In this document: one piece after another, positions 48,505 through 50,297 of the stretch | Layout: the number at the start of each line of letters is the position of its first letter | How positions within the stretch are numbered: the stretch's first letter is position 1 | NCBI GenBank assembly: GCA_024760905.1 | Contig: CM045750.1 | Coordinates: 17,120,419 to 17,184,418, forward strand | Reading direction: 5' to 3' | Length of the DNA stretch: 64,000 nt | Source of the DNA: Plotosus lineatus | Taxonomy: Eukaryota; Chordata; Actinopteri; Siluriformes; Plotosidae | Notes under the pieces: generated by a model | What the model was told of the DNA's origin: nothing | The model's database searches: none | What the model saw: the letters and a program-made list of their open reading frames with translations, nothing else | Program-made: the position numbers and the translations under genes

Positions 48505-49742
48505 CACACACATACATGTCAAAGACATTTGCATGGCATTGTACAATATTGGAAATCATAAAGAAGAAATGTGCATACATGTAACCATTAGTAGACGATG
48601 CAGCTGGTTTTTGGTCAGTCTTTGTGAATACACCCCTGCAAAGCAAAACAAATATTCATAACTGAAAGCACTTTCTCAAATACATTATAAAGAAGCAAGA
48701 CAGAGCCAACTACTACTCTGAGTAGTCTCGACTTACCTGATCAGGTATCCAGAGGATTTCGAACTGTTTAAAAGATAAAAACATGACAAAATATAGTTTA
48801 ATTTTATAAAGTTTCAGCTTAAAGCATAAGAACTACAAGCAGTGCATAAAACTCTGAAGGGAGGGGAGGGGTCACCAGTATGGTTGTCACCAGTATGGCT
48901 CATCAGAATGCATAGGTCATGTGACACACTGGCAGGACATCTTTACAAAGACATGGAAGGACAAAGGGCCCAGAATAATCCAATAAATATAACACGTGAA
49001 GTACAGTAGTATTATTTTCTCACCTGTCTGAGGGCGCTGGAGGTACGGGTTCTTGTGCAGGAGGTGTGTTATCAGATGCAAGGTCGTTGGCGTCGCTGTT
49101 CAGACGACTTGCACGCACTTCTGCAATCCTTCATTTAATAGGTTAGAGAAATGATGTTAAGGATTATGATGATGATGATGATGATGATGCATAATGCATT
49201 TATGAATTACATTTTTTGGGATGAAATTAGATCATAGAAAAGTGTACAAGACGGTGTTGAAGCCAGCGATGTTGTATGGTTTAGAAACAGCGGTGCTGAG
49301 GAAAAGACAGGAGGCAGAGCTGGAGGTAACAGAGATGAAAATGTTGAGGTTCTCTTTGGGAGTAACGAGGATGGATAGGATCAGGAATGAGTACATCAGA
49401 GGGACAGCACATGGAAGATGTTTTGGAGACAAAGTCAGAGAGGCTAGATTGAGATGGTTTGGACATGTACAGAGGATGGATAGTGAATATATTGGTAGTA
49501 GGATGCTGAGGCTGGAACTACCAGGCAAAAGGCCTAGAGGAAGACCAAAGAGGAGATTTATGGATGTGGTGAAGGAAGACATGAAGGTAGTTGGCGTAAG
49601 AGAAGAAGATGCAGAGGACAGGGTGAGATGGAGGCAGATGATTTACTGTGGCGACCCCTGAAGGGAACAGCCGAAAGGAAAAGAAGAAGAAGATCCCAAG
49701 ACCACCAAGACCATGACACTACTTCCCTCTGTGTCTCTCTTG

Positions 49743-49778
<36 letters not shown>

Positions 49779-49896
49779 ATGGTTTTTCCTGTCCCTCCTC
49801 CACTTCTTCAGTCTGATTGCGGCGTTGGATCCAGCTGTTGTCTCCTTTCAGTGCAGTACGAACCTTTGCCGTACGCAATACAGATTGTCGATCCCC

Positions 49897-49950
<54 letters not shown>

Positions 49951-50258
49951 TGTAGAAGCCAGTTATGACTGCCCAATAGTATCTAAGCATTCTAACCATG
50001 TGGTAATAAGTGCGGTATTATGTATATTATGGATGTTCTAGAGGTATTTCTATTGTATAATGTGTCACAAAACAGGTTTTGAAAGTCAGTGCACTCGGGT
50101 TTCACACAGCTCCCTATTGAATAAAGCAGGAGGATATTCATCCAAACAACATTAATTACTTTGCCATTAGTCATCATTATTCTGGTTTTCGCAAAAGATG
50201 CTCATCTGTAAACAAGTGTGGGAGTGATTAAATATCTCTGGAGCTCACCAGTAGTCAT
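16092..50258 (-). CDS. znf185: ZNF185-like LIM-domain protein, 31 coding exons, 708 aa
   Basis: Minus strand. Joining all 31 exons listed separately gives one uninterrupted frame of 708 codons plus stop, with consensus splice sites almost throughout. The N-terminus ([20 protein letters not shown]) and [13 protein letters not shown] align with human ZNF185 ([25 protein letters not shown]), and [14 protein letters not shown] with its VKEYVNASE region. A single C-terminal LIM domain spans residues 648-703; zinc ligands are C648, C651, H671, C674, C677, C680, C700 and C703. The centre is a low-complexity array of short exon-encoded modules. ZNF185 binds actin through its N-terminal part, and the family includes sciellin, which also has one-exon repeat modules. 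CSKPMGD and KITIEHL favour ZNF185 over sciellin, as does NSDHL lying next to it. Further cassette exons may have been missed. Confidence 0.9.
16285..16698 (-). repeat. V-SINE-like SINE in znf185 intron
   Basis: Reverse copy: TAATCCTATTAGGGTCGTGG (tail), TGCATGTCTTTGGACTGTGG (core) and GTGCTAACAACGATGCCACC (head). A CA-rich insertion or partial duplication lies near the head. Confidence 0.75.
16860..17745 (+). repeat. V-SINE-like SINE interrupted by a hAT-like insertion
   Basis: The left part (16860-17006) has GTGTGAAGTTTGCATGTTCT and CCTCCCACAGTCCAAAGACA. The right part (17618-17745) resumes with GGCTAATTGGTTGTTCCAAA and TGCCCAGAGTTGGCTAAAAT. The interruption is the element at 17007-17617. 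Confidence 0.8.
17007..17617. mobile_element. hAT-like non-autonomous element
   Basis: Inverted termini CAGTGCTTCTCAA and TTTGAGAAGCACTG are flanked by 8-bp repeats GGCTAACT and GGCTAATT, one mismatch apart. An 8-bp duplication is the hAT hallmark. The interior holds two (TA)n tracts (about 17068-17094 and 17292-17328) and no transposase. Confidence 0.8.
17777..17882 (-). CDS. znf185: znf185 coding exon 30: LIM first half
   Basis: ACAATCAG acceptor; encodes [20 protein letters not shown] and on to SCHPECFK, then a GTACAT donor in phase 0. This is the only phase-0 intron in the gene, and it splits the LIM domain between C674 and C677. Confidence 0.95.
18168..18224 (-). CDS. znf185: znf185 coding exon 29: Ser/Tyr-rich linker
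   Basis: ACCCACAG acceptor, [18 protein letters not shown], then a GTACTC donor. The split AG|C serine joins it to the LIM exon. Confidence 0.9.
18726..19470. mobile_element. Tigger/pogo-like MITE, full length
   Basis: Termini are CAGTGGTACCTCACCTTATG and GTAAGGTGAGGTACCACTGT, flanked by TA. The interior has repeated blocks GCCAATGGGAGG and GGGATGATGCAGC at about 19135-19290. Confidence 0.85.
19471..19800. repeat. dispersed repeat rich in AGGTCA half-sites
   Basis: CTCAAGGTCACGATGACCC, ATTGACCTTGAAAC and CAGTGACCTCTGAG recur in the style of 59900-60330 (TTTCAAGGTCAAGGTAACTC). This looks like a dispersed repeat family with nuclear-receptor-like half-sites. Confidence 0.45.
19896..19967 (-). 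CDS. znf185: znf185 coding exon 28: conserved VKSYVN segment
   Basis: TTTTATAG acceptor, [20 protein letters not shown], then RYD, GTGAGT donor. Aligns with the [21 protein letters not shown] segment I recall upstream of the LIM domain in human ZNF185. Confidence 0.93.
20065..20139 (-). CDS. znf185: znf185 coding exon 27: SYSVYTRTE module
   Basis: [20 protein letters not shown] then PETR, GTATGT donor, acceptor TATCGTAG. Same length (75 bp) as exons 24 and 26 and diverged from them. Confidence 0.92.
20594..21340. repeat. segmental duplication, copy 1
   Basis: ACTCATTCGGGAGTAAGCAA through CGCTATTTTTACT is repeated with very few differences at 23559-24277. It includes a complete znf185 exon (20783-20857), intron flanks and a V-SINE tail fragment (about 20960-21030). 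Confidence 0.92.
20783..20857 (-). CDS. znf185: znf185 coding exon 26: duplicated SYSVYRRTE module, copy 1
   Basis: [20 protein letters not shown] then TETK, GTACGT donor, TATTTTAG acceptor. The 75 bp are identical to exon 24. Confidence 0.92.
21284..21475. repeat. dispersed repeat, same family as 740-872
   Basis: CAGGGATCCCAGATCTCCGC through CTCGCTGGGATCCC, with TTCATTTCCTCTATTTCT and a poly-T run inside. The duplicated copy at 24231 retains only its left part. Confidence 0.55.
21755..21850 (+). repeat. V-SINE-type tail fragment
   Basis: TGTTCAGGGTGTACTCCACC, TTGGCTGAGATAGGCACCAG and CAGAAAATGAAAAG match the 3' part of the family. Confidence 0.6.
21855..23020 (+). mobile_element. internally deleted non-LTR retrotransposon (CR1/L2/Rex-like)
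   Basis: It encodes the start of an endonuclease ([20 protein letters not shown]), then [10 protein letters not shown]. It jumps at VTW|NLQ to the far C-terminal segment ([12 protein letters not shown]) and RLRWFGHL-type text ([10 protein letters not shown]). The 3' end reads GACCCGACCCCGGATTAAGC then GGAAGATGATGAATGG. The reverse-transcriptase core is missing and frames are broken. The clade is not certain. Confidence 0.75.
23131..23159. repeat. (AAT)n microsatellite
   Basis: About nine AAT units in a znf185 intron. Confidence 0.9.
23492..23524 (-). CDS. znf185: znf185 coding exon 25: VFDPEP module
   Basis: A 33-bp exon, [10 protein letters not shown], with CTCACAG acceptor and GTAAGT donor. 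It resembles exons 22-23 (DPFDP, DVFDP). It lies between the two duplicated SYSVY exons. Confidence 0.85.
23559..24277. repeat. segmental duplication, copy 2
   Basis: Near-identical to 20594-21340, including exon, introns and V-SINE tail. Just beyond it, at 24294, lies LINE sequence that in copy 1 is about 1 kb further away. Confidence 0.92.
23732..23806 (-). CDS. znf185: znf185 coding exon 24: duplicated SYSVYRRTE module, copy 2
   Basis: Same 75 bp as exon 26. The donor is GTATGT here against GTACGT in copy 1; the acceptor is AAATACAAG-side TTTTTAG. Both copies keep intact splice sites and phase. Confidence 0.9.
24294..24462 (+). mobile_element. fragment of the same internally deleted LINE
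   Basis: GTCCTAGGAGACTTCAACGC, then the same VTW|NLQ deletion junction and [13 protein letters not shown] as in 22405-22585. It ends at a (TA)n array. Confidence 0.85.
24463..24790. repeat. (TA)n/(TG)n microsatellite cluster
   Basis: Long TA arrays at 24463-24501, 24641-24680 and 24720-24750 with TG/TATG interruptions. Open frames across them are spurious. Confidence 0.9.
24950..24985 (-). CDS. znf185: znf185 coding exon 23: DVFDP module
   Basis: A 36-bp exon, [11 protein letters not shown], with a GTACGT donor. The acceptor CTCGAGCAG could alternatively be used 3 nt earlier (CGAG), adding one codon. Confidence 0.85.
25086..25136 (-). CDS. znf185: znf185 coding exon 22: DPFDP module
   Basis: TTTTTTCAG acceptor, [22 protein letters not shown] donor, 51 bp. 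Confidence 0.88.
25630..25935 (+). repeat. V-SINE-like SINE, diverged
   Basis: GTCCTGGGTTCGAGTCCTGG (B box), TTTCCACCCACAGTCCATAA and tail TAGAAATAAATGGCTTGGC. Confidence 0.7.
26050..26200 (-). repeat. V-SINE-like SINE fragment
   Basis: GGGACTGTAGGAGGAAACTG and GTGCTAACCACTATGCCACT are the complements of the core and head. Confidence 0.65.
26525..26964. mobile_element. CAGGGATCCCT-family MITE
   Basis: Ends TACAGGGATCCCTCGCTACT and AAAGTGAGGGATCCCTGTA, TA flanks, shared interior. It lies in a znf185 intron. Confidence 0.85.
27181..27543 (-). repeat. family A SINE, full length with 17-bp TSD
   Basis: It runs from the complement of GCCGAAAGGAAG to the complement of GGGGGCAGTGGTGG. It is flanked by CTATAATTAAATGACTG (27164-27180) and CTATAATTAAATGGCTG (27544-27560), a target-site duplication with one mismatch. 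Confidence 0.92.
27583..27654 (-). CDS. znf185: znf185 coding exon 21: TETT module (duplicate of exon 16)
   Basis: [20 protein letters not shown] then VVK, donor GTAGAG, acceptor CTTTTTAG, 72 bp. Paired with exon 20 exactly as exon 16 is paired with exon 15. Confidence 0.9.
27751..27834 (-). CDS. znf185: znf185 coding exon 20: DVIPIDTTR module (duplicate of exon 15)
   Basis: [20 protein letters not shown] then PIDTTRD, GTGAGC donor, GTCCTTAG acceptor, 84 bp. Same length as exon 15 and clearly similar. Confidence 0.93.
28010..28200 (-). repeat. V-SINE-like SINE fragment
   Basis: Complements of the family tail and middle: GGTACACTCGAAACAGCTCA, CCAATCCATTGCGAGGTGAA and TTCACACCGAGGGATAGTTT. 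Confidence 0.5.
28288..28408. mobile_element. CAGGGATCCCT-family MITE fragment
   Basis: Left terminus CAGTGATCCCTCACTTTCC and ACTGATTTCCGCGAAGTACG, as in 10512. The rest is replaced by the SINE at 28409. Confidence 0.65.
28409..28656 (-). repeat. family A SINE, head-truncated, abutting Tc1
   Basis: The tail complement TTTCCTTTCGGCTTTTTCCC runs to AACCCAGTTAGCTGCAC. The sequence then switches at once into the Tc1 transposase. Confidence 0.8.
28657..29665 (-). mobile_element. decayed, 3'-truncated Tc1 transposon
   Basis: A minus-strand transposase begins [20 protein letters not shown] (29335), with a helix-turn-helix ([14 protein letters not shown]). It is then frameshifted at least twice, through [12 protein letters not shown] and [20 protein letters not shown] to [13 protein letters not shown], where the SINE cuts it off. 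Two catalytic-triad regions (the first D in SDESKF, the second in QHDLAPAH) are visible; the third is lost. The intact outer end carries the characteristic ATGCTCATTTTTTGAGAAGG terminus near 29640-29665. It cannot be active. Confidence 0.9.
29672..29740. repeat. (TA)n-(CA)n microsatellite
   Basis: A TA-rich tract then about 17 CA units, ending exactly at the MITE terminus CAGTGGTACC. Confidence 0.92.
29740..30371. mobile_element. Tigger/pogo-like MITE, second subtype
   Basis: Termini CAGTGGTACCTTGACTTACA and TGTAAGTCAAGGTACCACTA are near-perfect inverses with TA flanks. They differ from the CTCACCTTACG subtype and resemble vertebrate Tigger ends. No transposase. Confidence 0.85.
30533..30595 (-). 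CDS. znf185: znf185 coding exon 19: VDPF...LLTG module
   Basis: TTCCACAG acceptor, [26 protein letters not shown] donor, 63 bp. Confidence 0.93.
30690..30925 (-). repeat. V-SINE-like SINE, diverged
   Basis: CTGAACTCTGGGAGGAAACTGG and the tail part CAGGGTACACCCTGAACAGG. Confidence 0.65.
30990..31055 (-). CDS. znf185: znf185 coding exon 18: VDSF...LLSG module
   Basis: TCTTCCAG acceptor, [20 protein letters not shown] then G, GTAAGA donor, 66 bp. Confidence 0.93.
31295..31808. mobile_element. CAGGGATCCCT-family MITE, full length
   Basis: Ends TACAGGGATCCCTCGCTACT and AAAGTGAGGGATCCCTGTA with TA flanks; the best-preserved copy in the window. Confidence 0.88.
31809..32435. other. znf185 intron, nothing recognised
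   Basis: AT-rich unique-looking intronic sequence. Confidence 0.45.
32440..32838. mobile_element. CAGGGATCCCT-family MITE, one end missing
   Basis: The interior (GCGAAGTAGGATCAACCCCC, TAAATAAAATATAAATACAC) and right terminus GTAGCGAGGGATCCCTGTA are present. The left terminus is lost. Confidence 0.78.
32868..32930 (-). CDS. znf185: znf185 coding exon 17: VDSF module
   Basis: ATCCTCACAG acceptor, [26 protein letters not shown] donor, 63 bp. Confidence 0.93.
32978..33005. repeat. (ATT)n microsatellite
   Basis: About nine TTA units just upstream of exon 17. Confidence 0.9.
33065..33355 (-). repeat. V-SINE-like SINE, diverged
   Basis: GTGCATATCTTTGGAAGGCTG, GGAGGAAACCCACATGAGCA and GGCCACTACACCACCATGC. 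Confidence 0.7.
33515..33727 (-). repeat. V-SINE-like SINE, well preserved
   Basis: Nearly identical to 6705-6911, including the truncation point. B box complement GGGAATCGAACCCGGGCC and A box complement GTGCTAACCACTACGCCACC. Confidence 0.88.
33800..33925 (-). repeat. V-SINE-type tail fragment
   Basis: Complement of GGATTAAGCAGCTTAGAAAATG and GGTACACCGTGAACGGCTC. Confidence 0.6.
34335..34409 (-). CDS. znf185: znf185 coding exon 16: TETV module
   Basis: CTCCACAG acceptor, [20 protein letters not shown] then KTVL, GTATAG donor, 75 bp. An earlier GT (GTATTG) would break the phase, so the later donor was chosen. Confidence 0.88.
34573..34656 (-). CDS. znf185: znf185 coding exon 15: DVIPIDTTR module
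   Basis: TGTTCCAG acceptor, [20 protein letters not shown] then PIDTTRE, GTAAGC donor, 84 bp. Confidence 0.93.
34750..34958 (-). repeat. V-SINE-like SINE
   Basis: CATGTTTTTGGACTGTGGGA, AGGGAGAACATGTGAACTCC and the head complement GACATGCTAATCACCGAGTC. Confidence 0.7.
35270..35640 (+). mobile_element. possible decayed Tc1/mariner fragment
   Basis: [14 protein letters not shown] followed in another frame by KVEWP and LW resembles the DNDPKH...KVLEWPPQSPDLNPIE...LW stretch of Tc1 transposases. The match is short and frameshifted. Confidence 0.35.
35641..36200. other. znf185 intron, nothing recognised
   Basis: AT-rich intronic sequence without a supported feature. Confidence 0.45.
36208..36264 (-). 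CDS. znf185: znf185 coding exon 14: VDP...LLTG module
   Basis: TTCTTATAG acceptor, [24 protein letters not shown] donor, 57 bp. Confidence 0.92.
36299..36382. repeat. (CA)n-(TA)n microsatellite
   Basis: About 13 CA units followed by about 25 TA units. Confidence 0.95.
36420..36865. repeat. diverged 48-bp CpG-rich minisatellite
   Basis: Successive units begin TCGCGAGGATGTTACCCTGT, TCACTGGGACGTTATCCCAT, TCGCTGGGACGTCATTCCGC and TCGCGGGGACGTTATTCCGC. Spacing is about 48 bp (range visibly 48-50), each with GACGTC and GCGACGTTTT. A perfect TGACGTCA occurs at 36496-36503. It is related to the inverted array at 60915-61290. Confidence 0.85.
36880..37130 (+). repeat. V-SINE-like SINE, head missing
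   Basis: GTTTCCTCCCACAGTCCAAAG, TTTCAAATTGCCCCTAGG and tail GCGACTCAAGTAGAAAAAAAG. Confidence 0.7.
37195..37252 (-). repeat. family A SINE body fragment
   Basis: ACATAGACAGTGAGAGACAT then GATAACCCAGTTAGCTGA. Confidence 0.6.
37260..37995. other. znf185 intron, nothing recognised
   Basis: Open frames here have no recognisable domain and no splice context fitting the gene. Confidence 0.4.
38007..38270 (+). repeat. V-SINE-like SINE
   Basis: Head GCACGGTGGCGTAATGGTTA, B box GGGTTCGATTCCAGG and core GTGTGGAGTTTCATTGTTCT. Confidence 0.85.
38340..38668 (+). repeat. V-SINE-like SINE, second copy in tandem
   Basis: GTCCTGGGTTGAAGTCCTGG, TTCCAAACTCCAAAGACTTA and tail TAGGATTAAGAAGTTCAGCAA. Confidence 0.75.
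38869..38937 (-). CDS. znf185: znf185 coding exon 13
   Basis: TTTCCTCAG acceptor, [20 protein letters not shown] then TE, GTCAGT donor, 69 bp. Confidence 0.88.
39143..39330. repeat. (CAGA)n tetranucleotide tract, about 190 bp
   Basis: Purine-rich CAGA/GACA repeats with ACAC interruptions. Open frames in several phases are low-complexity artefacts. Confidence 0.95.
39541..39870 (+). repeat. V-SINE-like SINE
   Basis: CCTCACAGCAAGAAGGTCCT, TCCTCCCACAGTCCAAAATC and tail GTCGGGTTAAATGGTTCAGC. Confidence 0.8.
40217..40315 (-). pseudogene. orphan coding-like remnant, probable dead znf185 exon
   Basis: Between exons 12 and 13 the minus strand encodes [20 protein letters not shown] and then [11 protein letters not shown] in an open frame of 33 codons. 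The composition is the same as the flanking exons (compare exon 12 [18 protein letters not shown]). The 5' side reads TTCTTCTTTAAT where an AG would be expected, and the 3' side (ATCAGTTTAT) has no donor in the gene's phase. It looks like an exon that lost its splice sites. Confidence 0.4.
40590..40943 (-). repeat. family A SINE, full length, perfect 20-bp TSD
   Basis: It is flanked by GTATCTTAAATAAAGATGAC at 40570-40589 and 40944-40963, identical. Full head, body and RTE-like tail are present: a young insertion. Confidence 0.95.
41190..41523. mobile_element. Tigger/pogo-like MITE, one end missing
   Basis: AATACTACCCCCTAAACCC, CGCATGCCACGAGGCGGGAT and right end GTAAGGTGAGGAGGTACCAC. The left terminus is lost. 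Confidence 0.75.
41640..41825. repeat. possible SINE-like repeat
   Basis: GTGTGGGAGGGCCAGGGATG and CCTCCCTGAGAGTTCGGTCAG look repeat-like, possibly related to 58290-58727. I cannot confirm it. Confidence 0.2.
41870..41968 (-). CDS. znf185: znf185 coding exon 12
   Basis: TTAAACAG acceptor, [20 protein letters not shown] then [18 protein letters not shown] donor, 99 bp. Confidence 0.9.
42340..42366. repeat. (AAT)n microsatellite
   Basis: About nine AAT units directly before a SINE head. Confidence 0.9.
42370..42692 (+). repeat. family A SINE with L2/V-SINE-type tail
   Basis: Head GGCATTGGTGGCCTGGTGG and the family A body to ACCATTGCTGACTG. It switches to CTGCAATGGCCTGATGAGCC, GCGCCAACCTCC and TTAAGCAGTTCAGAAAATG. 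Confidence 0.82.
42880..42960. repeat. (AAC)n/(AAT)n microsatellite abutting an exon
   Basis: Mixed AAC and AAT units run to 42957, three bases from the donor of znf185 exon 11. Confidence 0.95.
42963..43034 (-). CDS. znf185: znf185 coding exon 11
   Basis: TTTTCTCAG acceptor, [20 protein letters not shown] then IKT, GTATTT donor formed at the edge of an (ATT)n repeat, 72 bp. Confidence 0.88.
43602..43682 (-). CDS. znf185: znf185 coding exon 10
   Basis: GATCAACAG acceptor, [20 protein letters not shown] then ESSPKQ, 81 bp. The donor GTCTCC is weak. Confidence 0.8.
43812..44298. mobile_element. Tigger/pogo-like MITE
   Basis: Ends CAGTGGAACCTCAACTTACG and GTAAATTGAGGTACCACTGT, TA flanks, shared interior. 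Confidence 0.83.
44345..44552 (+). repeat. V-SINE-type 3' half with (GT)n
   Basis: GATCAGCTGTTCCAAATTGC, a (GT)n run at 44403-44430, and TTGGCTGAGTTAAGCGCCAG. Confidence 0.65.
44727..44780 (-). CDS. znf185: znf185 coding exon 9: acidic module behind a TG-repeat acceptor
   Basis: [23 protein letters not shown] donor. The acceptor is GTGTGTGTAG, the end of a long (TG)n tract with (TC)n further upstream. 54 bp, phase preserved. Confidence 0.85.
44783..44978. repeat. composite (CA)n-(GA)n tract, about 195 bp
   Basis: About 29 CA units, then purine-rich GA repeats to 44978. On the minus strand it forms the pyrimidine-rich and TG-rich region before exon 9. Confidence 0.95.
45065..45124 (-). CDS. 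znf185: znf185 coding exon 8
   Basis: TTTTTAAG acceptor, [25 protein letters not shown] donor, 60 bp. Confidence 0.85.
45237..45838. mobile_element. Tigger/pogo-like MITE, full length, with internal tandem repeat
   Basis: Termini CAGTGGTACCTCACCTTACG and its inverse, TA flanks. Inside, a block of about 70 bp is present twice in tandem (about 45395-45535). Each has CATCCCGCCCCGC, CTCCCATTG and GAGGGAT-ACGCAGCT. Confidence 0.9.
46042..46092. repeat. (CA)n with (CG)n end
   Basis: About 20 CA units then CGCGCGCGCGG; an alternating purine-pyrimidine tract. Confidence 0.93.
46177..46257 (-). CDS. znf185: znf185 coding exon 7
   Basis: TGTTCTCAG acceptor, [20 protein letters not shown] then PEEQEK, GTGAGA donor, 81 bp. 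Corresponds to the region after human YKKLAPYNIR. Confidence 0.9.
46414..46461 (-). CDS. znf185: znf185 coding exon 6
   Basis: CCTTGCAG acceptor, [21 protein letters not shown] donor, 48 bp. Resembles human SSSGYKMTTEDYKK. Confidence 0.9.
46735..47090 (-). repeat. V-SINE-like SINE, diverged
   Basis: CGAGTCTTTGGACTGTGGGA and TTCACACTCACACCTTGGGG complement the core and middle. Confidence 0.7.
47264..47375. repeat. (TA)n-(CA)n microsatellite
   Basis: A TA array of about 60 bp, then TACATA and CA units up to the MITE at 47376. Confidence 0.95.
47376..47600. mobile_element. CAGGGATCCCT-family MITE, internally deleted
   Basis: The left terminus CAGGGATCCCTG jumps directly into GATGGGAGACTTTGGGTTG. 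The right terminus is GTAGCGAGGGATCCCTGTA. Confidence 0.8.
47712..48447 (-). mobile_element. Tigger (pogo) transposon, internally deleted
   Basis: Termini CAGTCACTATTCGAGTTACG and TCGTAACTCGGATGGTGACTG are inverted, with TA flanks. The minus strand encodes [20 protein letters not shown], then after a lost segment [20 protein letters not shown], and continues to [15 protein letters not shown] and STGWF. These are the N-terminal CENP-B-type DNA-binding halves of a Tigger transposase. The DDE domain is absent. Not a host gene. Confidence 0.88.
48448..48501. repeat. (TA)n microsatellite
   Basis: About 26 TA units abutting the Tigger right end, which inserts at TA. Confidence 0.95.
48579..48635 (-). 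CDS. znf185: znf185 coding exon 5: conserved GVFTKTD
   Basis: GCTTTGCAG acceptor, [24 protein letters not shown] donor, 57 bp. GVFTK is shared with human ZNF185. Confidence 0.92.
48737..48763 (-). CDS. znf185: znf185 coding exon 4: 27-bp micro-exon SGYLI
   Basis: TTAAACAG acceptor, [14 protein letters not shown] donor. The split AG|G arginine gives SGYLIRGVFTK across the junction, matching human [11 protein letters not shown]. Confidence 0.93.
49024..49128 (-). CDS. znf185: znf185 coding exon 3
   Basis: [20 protein letters not shown] then [20 protein letters not shown] donor, 105 bp. The acceptor is placed at AAATGAAG because the later GCAG acceptor would give the wrong phase. Confidence 0.82.
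49168..49189. repeat. (GAT)n microsatellite
   Basis: Seven GAT units beside a LINE 3' fragment. Confidence 0.85.
49205..49690 (+). mobile_element. 3' end of an RTE-like LINE
   Basis: An open frame of 146 codons covers the C-terminus of a non-LTR polyprotein: [20 protein letters not shown], then [20 protein letters not shown], ending [11 protein letters not shown]. The stop codon overlaps the terminal sequence GTGGCGACCCCTGAAGGGAA then CAGCCGAAAGGAAAAGAAG. This is 5'-truncated, as usual for LINEs. RTE-like is my best clade guess. Confidence 0.85.
49743..49777. repeat. (CT)n-(CA)n tract forming a splice donor
   Basis: On the minus strand this is GTGTGTGTGTGTGTGTGTGAGAGAG..., starting exactly at the donor of znf185 exon 2. 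Confidence 0.93.
49778..49898 (-). CDS. znf185: znf185 coding exon 2: N-terminal [13 protein letters not shown]
   Basis: [20 protein letters not shown] then [20 protein letters not shown] (the last codon split TG|G). The acceptor TGTGTGTAG and donor GTGTGTGT are both made from GT repeats. The peptide aligns with human [20 protein letters not shown]. Confidence 0.9.
49901..49950. repeat. (CA)n tract forming a splice acceptor
   Basis: On the minus strand about 25 TG units end in TAG, the acceptor of znf185 exon 2. Confidence 0.95.
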
Positions 50259-50297
50259 GGTTTACGCTTGTTGTTTTAAATTTCGTCTTCTCTCAAC
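50249..50297 (-). CDS. znf185: znf185 start exon (5' UTR plus MTT)
   Basis: CTTCTCTAG acceptor, 39 nt of leader, then ATG ACT ACT G (50258-50249) and a GTGAGC donor. Only three and one-third codons are coding. The G joins AG of exon 2 to give glutamate, MTTEGDRQ. An upstream untranslated exon must exist; I could not place it. Confidence 0.75.

Noticed and set aside
49221..49661. 146-codon plus-strand ORF as a novel gene
   Set aside because: It is the C-terminus of a non-LTR retrotransposon; a second copy lies at 54203-54528.
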